Positions 60,671 through 64,000 of a stretch of DNA of 64,000 nucleotides are shown piece after piece (the stretch's first letter is position 1; each line of letters opens with the position of its first letter). The DNA is taken from assembly GCA_003134785.1 (NCBI GenBank), contig PLCN01000003.1, positions 248,001 to 312,000 of the forward strand, written 5' to 3'. The notes under the pieces were generated by a model. The model worked only from the letters and a program-made list of their open reading frames with translations. It was not told where the DNA came from and did not search any database. A program made the position numbers and the translations under genes. This DNA comes from Spartobacteria bacterium. Its GTDB lineage: Bacteria; Verrucomicrobiota; Verrucomicrobiia; Chthoniobacterales; UBA10450.

Positions 60671-61690
60671 TTAGGTCGTCCCCTCGCTCCGCGGCTTATC
60701 TCCGCCGGCGATTGATTCGCGCATCGAAGTATCCGCCTGCACGTTTTTCATTCGCACGTAATCCATGATGCCGAGATTGCCGGAGCGAAATGCATCGGCC
60801 ATCGCCTGCGGCACGAGCGCCTCAGCTTCGACAACCTTCGCCCGCATTTCCTGGGTGCGGGCGCGCATTTCCTGTTCGACCGCGACTGCGGCGGCGCGGC
60901 GCACTTCGGCCTTGGCTTGGGCGACACGTTTGTCGGCTTCGGCTTGCTCGGTCTGGAGTTTCGCCCCGATGTTTTCGCCGACATCCACATCGGCGATATC
61001 GATCGACAAAATTTCGAAGGCCGTTCCGCTATCGAGTCCCTTGGCCAAAACGGTTTTCGAAATTCGATCCGGATTTTCCAGCACATCTTTATAAGAAGCG
61101 GCCGTTCCGATCGAGCTGACGATTCCTTCGCCGACACGCGCGATAATGGTTTCCTCGGTGGCGCCTCCGACGAAGCGGTCGAGATGCGAGCGTACGGTCA
61201 CGCGCGCTTTCACCTTCACGCCGATGCCATCTTGCGCCACGCCATCGATGGTCGTGCGTCCCATCGCGACGTTCGGACAATCGATCACTTTCGGGTTGAT
61301 GCTCGTGCGCACCGCTTCGAGCACGGTTTTGCCGGTGCCTTTTGTAGCGAGGTCGATCGCGCAGGCGCGGTTGAAATCGAGCGAAATGCCGGCTTTGTCC
61401 GCGGCGATCAGGGAGAGGATGACGTGGGTAACGTCGCCGCCCGCGAGGTAATGCGCCTCGAGCGGATCGCTCGGAATGTCGATACCGGCTTTGACTGCGG
61501 TGATCCGGTTATCGACGATCAATCCGACCGGCACTTTGCGGAGGCTCATCCCAAACATCTTGAACAATCCGACTGGGGCGTTTGCGAGCCGCGCCCGAAG
61601 CCAAAAGTTGAAGAATCTGAAGATGATGATGCAAAGAATGAACGCGATCAGCGCGATGACTGCGACGCCGACGAAATAGAGCGATTCCAT
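60671..61690 (-). CDS. floA: flotillin-like protein FloA
   Basis: A protein of 339 residues. Membrane segment [20 protein letters not shown] at the N-terminus, followed by a SPFH-type core ([120 protein letters not shown]) and a coiled-coil rich in [20 protein letters not shown]. The [11 protein letters not shown] segment and length match FloA (YqfA) rather than FloT. It scaffolds membrane microdomains. Confidence 0.94.
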   Translation of the reverse strand: MESLYFVGVAVIALIAFILCIIIFRFFNFWLRARLANAPVGLFKMFGMSLRKVPVGLIVDNRITAVKAGIDIPSDPLEAHYLAGGDVTHVILSLIAADKAGISLDFNRACAIDLATKGTGKTVLEAVRTSINPKVIDCPNVAMGRTTIDGVAQDGIGVKVKARVTVRSHLDRFVGGATEETIIARVGEGIVSSIGTAASYKDVLENPDRISKTVLAKGLDSGTAFEILSIDIADVDVGENIGAKLQTEQAEADKRVAQAKAEVRRAAAVAVEQEMRARTQEMRAKVVEAEALVPQAMADAFRSGNLGIMDYVRMKNVQADTSMRESIAGGDKPRSEGTT

Positions 61691-61737
61691 GAGCGGAGAT
61701 TAGCGGATGCGGATCACCGCGGAAAGTTTAATCGGTC

Positions 61738-61798
61738 TGTAGCGGCGGATCGATGAGCGCCGAAATCTTCGGCCGGCAGTCATAGACCGCTGCTACAA
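61738..61798. repeat. palindromic repeat, GCGGCGG/AGACCGCTGC family
   Basis: CTGTAGCGGCGGATCGATGA GCGCCG, then CGGCCGGCAGTCATAGACCG CTGCTACA. Outer arms TGTAGC and GCTACA pair. It lies between the divergent floA and argC genes. Confidence 0.65.
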
Positions 61799-61848
61799 CG
61801 GAGACTTTTCGTTGCAATTGGGGCGAGACGTAATACGCATTGCGCGTT

Positions 61849-62919
61849 GTGAAAACTTCAGAGGTGACGCGCGTGGCGATAATGGGAGCTTCCGGGTACA
61901 CGGGCGAGGAGCTGGTGCGCCTGATTTTGCGCCACCCGCGCGCGGAGCTTACCGCCGTCACCTCACGGCAATTGGCGGGAAAACCCCTCGGCGAAGTCTA
62001 TCCGCGGGTTGGTTATCATCCGAGGGCAAAAGCGTTGCGATTTACCGACGCATCGCCCGAGAAAATCGCCGAACAAGCCGCTGTGGTTTTTCTCGCGCTG
62101 CCGCATGGCGTGGCCATCGATTTTGCGGCGCCGCTGTTGAAAGCCGGAGCGCGAGTGATCGATCTGAGCGCGGATTTCCGGATCAAAAACGCCGCGACCT
62201 ATCAGGAGTTTTACGTGCATGAACATCGCGCGCCGGATCTGTTGCCAATCGCCGTTTATGGTCTGCCGGAAATTTATCGCGACAAGATCCGGGAGGCCCG
62301 GCTGGTGGCTTGTCCGGGTTGTTATCCGACCAGCATTTTGTTGCCGGTGATTCCGTTGCTGCGCGCAGGGCTGGTCGAACCCGGCAGCATCATTGCGAAT
62401 AGTCTGAGCGGCGTGAGTGGTGCGGGCCGGAAAGCCGAGATCGATTACTTGTTTGTGGAATGCAATGAGAGCGCGCGTCCATATGGATTGCCGAAGCATC
62501 GCCATCTCGCGGAGATCGAGCAGGAGTTATCCATCGCGGCCGGTGAACGCATTGCGATTCAATTCACGCCGCATCTGATCCCGGTGAATCGCGGGATTCT
62601 GACCACGATTTACTGTGCACCCACGCGTGACCTGAGGGGCGCTGAGAATTGCGCGGCGTTTGTGGATCGAATCAGTGCTGCGTTTCAATTGGCTTACACC
62701 GATGAACCATTCGTTCGCTTGCTAGATGACAAAACGCTGCCCGACACAAAGAATATCGTCGGCTCGAACTTCATCGAAATTGCGTGGCGTCTCGATCAGC
62801 GGACGGGCCGGCTCATCGTGATGAGCGCCGAGGACAACATCCTCAAGGGCGCGAGCGGCCAGGCGATTCAATGCTTCAATTTGATGTGCGGTTGCGAAGA
62901 GAGCACGGGGCTGATTTGA
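61849..62919 (+). CDS. argC: N-acetyl-gamma-glutamyl-phosphate reductase
   Basis: 356 residues from GTG 61849 (a TTG at 61840 is an alternative). The third step of arginine synthesis: NADPH reduction of N-acetylglutamyl phosphate to the semialdehyde. Rossmann motif VAIMGASGYTGEEL, VVFLALPHGVA, VIDLSADFRI, active-site Cys in RLVACPGCYPTSILL, SGVSGAGRKAEID, PYGLPKHRHLAEIEQEL and the C-terminal VVGSNFIEIAWRLD-type segment (NIVGSNFIEIAWRLDQ). Length is typical. The stop overlaps a TTG that may begin argJ (TTGA), so the two are likely coupled. Confidence 0.95.
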   Translation: MKTSEVTRVAIMGASGYTGEELVRLILRHPRAELTAVTSRQLAGKPLGEVYPRVGYHPRAKALRFTDASPEKIAEQAAVVFLALPHGVAIDFAAPLLKAGARVIDLSADFRIKNAATYQEFYVHEHRAPDLLPIAVYGLPEIYRDKIREARLVACPGCYPTSILLPVIPLLRAGLVEPGSIIANSLSGVSGAGRKAEIDYLFVECNESARPYGLPKHRHLAEIEQELSIAAGERIAIQFTPHLIPVNRGILTTIYCAPTRDLRGAENCAAFVDRISAAFQLAYTDEPFVRLLDDKTLPDTKNIVGSNFIEIAWRLDQRTGRLIVMSAEDNILKGASGQAIQCFNLMCGCEESTGLI

Positions 62920-64000
62920 AAGCGCAGCGACAGATTCCTGGGGAGCGCAGGCAGCTTGCCCGCGGTGTTCGGCAGCCTGCCGAACATGATTCTCGCCGGC
63001 AAGCTGCCGGCGAGTGCAGGCTGGCAGCCTGCGCTCCCCAGATTGCACACAACTTTACATGCATCGCGGGTTCCATCACCGCGCCAAAAGGCTTTAAGGC
63101 CGCGGCGGTTTTTTGCGACATCAAGCGGATCGGCACAGGCAAGGGCTCGGAAAAAGGGGCGAAACGCGATCTCGCTTTGATCGTTTCGGAAGTTCCCGCA
63201 GCCGTGGCCGGGATGTTCACGACCAATCAAGTTTGCGCCGCGCCGGTTAAGATCAGCGCGAAAAACGCGGCCCGAAAAAGCGCGCGGGCGATCGTGGTAA
63301 ATTCGGGAAACGCGAATGCCTGCACCGGAGCTCGCGGAATGGCGGACGCGAAATCGATGACCGAAATCACGGCGAAGAATCTCGGACTTTCCGCGCATGA
63401 GGTGCTGGTTTGTTCTACCGGCCGGATCGGCGTGCCGATGCCGATGGCAAACGTGAAGCGCGGAATCATGAGTGCGGCGCGTTTGCTCTCGGGAGCGCCA
63501 GCTCGCGCTCGAGAGGTCGCGGAAGCGATCATGACTTCTGATACGCGGCGAAAAGAAATCGCGGTGGAATTTGAACTCGGCGGAGCGCGTGTGCGGCTCG
63601 GAGGAATTTGCAAAGGCGCGGGGATGATTCAGCCGGGAATGAGCCGCGACGGAAAGCGGCCGTCCGCCGGATTACATGCCACCATGCTCGGTTTCATCAC
63701 GACCGATGCGGCGATCGAACCGGCGCTGTTAAAGGATGCGTTGGAAAGCGCGGTCGCTCAGAGTTTCAACCGCATCACGGTCGATGGAGATATGAGCACC
63801 AACGATACGGTGTTGATCCTTGCGAACGGTTTGGCAGGGAACTCAAAGATTGGTAGGGCGAGACTCCGTCGAGCCGAGGGCTCTGAAGGCCGCGGATCAC
63901 AAAAGGCCGACGCGCGGCTCGACGGATTCTCGCCCTACCGGGATTTCCAGATTTTTCAGGGTGCGCTCAATTTCGTCACGCTCGAGCTGGCGAAGATGAT
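62916..64000 (+). CDS. argJ: ornithine acetyltransferase/glutamate N-acetyltransferase, with two in-frame repeat insertions (partial)
   Basis: Runs off the window end (361 codons shown). TTG 62916 overlaps the argC stop; no ATG, GTG or TTG is in frame between the repeat at 62940-63040 and the conserved start FTCIAGSITAPKGFKAAAVF. ArgJ motifs follow: VFCDIKRIGTGKGSEKGAKR, AGMFTTNQVCAAPVKIS, VVNSGNANACTG, CSTGRIGVPMPM, CKGAGMIQPGM, then LHATMLGFITTDA, where the Thr is the autocleavage nucleophile, and TVDGDMSTNDTVLILANG. The palindrome at 63852-63939 adds about 29 residues before FQGALNFVTLELAKM. The enzyme recycles acetyl groups in arginine synthesis. Whether it works with both insertions is unknown. 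Confidence 0.85.
   Translation, partial: MKAQRQIPGERRQLARGVRQPAEHDSRRQAAGECRLAACAPQIAHNFTCIAGSITAPKGFKAAAVFCDIKRIGTGKGSEKGAKRDLALIVSEVPAAVAGMFTTNQVCAAPVKISAKNAARKSARAIVVNSGNANACTGARGMADAKSMTEITAKNLGLSAHEVLVCSTGRIGVPMPMANVKRGIMSAARLLSGAPARAREVAEAIMTSDTRRKEIAVEFELGGARVRLGGICKGAGMIQPGMSRDGKRPSAGLHATMLGFITTDAAIEPALLKDALESAVAQSFNRITVDGDMSTNDTVLILANGLAGNSKIGRARLRRAEGSEGRGSQKADARLDGFSPYRDFQIFQGALNFVTLELAKM
62940..63040. repeat. palindromic element, GGGGAGCGCAGG family, inside argJ 5' end
   Basis: 101 bases from GGGGAGCGCAGGCAGCTTGC to GCTGGCAGCCTGCGCTCCCC, shorter than its relatives at 25141 and 57511. It is open in the argJ frame and would be translated if argJ starts at 62916. Confidence 0.85.
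63852..63939. repeat. palindromic element, GGTAGGGCGAGACTCC family, inside argJ
   Basis: 88 bases. The left arm starts GGTAGGGCGAGACTCCGTCG and the right arm ends CGACGGATTCTCGCCCTACC, with one mismatch. The same family is found at 24027. It is open in the argJ frame. Confidence 0.88.

Overview
The window reads as chromosomal DNA of a Verrucomicrobiota bacterium, most likely of the soil Chthoniobacterales/Spartobacteria group. This is inferred from the gene style: FecR, SIMPL and DUF885 exported proteins, an alpha-2-macroglobulin/PbpC pair, FloA, hybrid kinases, many short palindromic repeats between genes, and three large secreted proteins that share a tandem C-terminal module I associate with this group. 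No rRNA, phage or CRISPR array was seen. Two tRNAs are present, Cys and Leu, both on the minus strand.

Layout. 0-5 kb: small envelope and exported proteins (FecR, SIMPL, a glyoxalase-fold protein with a divergent helix-turn-helix protein, a Cys-His-Asp protein, a lipoprotein). 5.3-6.4 kb: a complete IS30-family element that cut off the end of a membrane protein gene. 6.6-8.8 kb: a decayed exported protein gene and a repeat-built membrane protein. 9-11 kb: UDP-glucuronate decarboxylase and a lone PD-(D/E)XK-like protein. 11.3-13 kb: tRNA-Cys and a TIR-transmembrane-NTF2-like protein. 14.3-18.3 kb: a hybrid histidine kinase divergent from a response regulator/kinase pair. 18.3-30.8 kb: methyltransferase, a large secreted beta-structure protein, trpS, a PIN-TRAM/MlaD/MlaF set, rfbD and a secreted propeller protein.

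30.9-39.9 kb is an accessory, partly decayed region. It holds a small cassette with 16-bp inverted ends, a response regulator, an XRE regulator, a DNA methyltransferase split into two end fragments around a HEPN-type gene, two unknown genes, a heptad-repeat locus beside a fibronectin-III protein, a 227-bp fragment of the same IS30, and scraps of an ISL3-type transposase and other genes.

39.9-64 kb returns to ordinary chromosome: a secreted BNR-repeat protein, a LprI-like protein, an acetate-type symporter operon, a DUF885 peptidase, a hydrolase, a rhodanese, tRNA-Leu, the alpha-2-macroglobulin/PbpC pair, FloA, and the arginine genes argC and argJ.

The observations I rate highest are: argJ appears to be read through two different palindromic repeat elements, one at each end of the gene, without losing frame; a HEPN gene occupies the gap of a split methyltransferase; a duplicated C-terminal module is shared by three otherwise different secreted proteins; and an IR-flanked mini-cassette carries one small gene.
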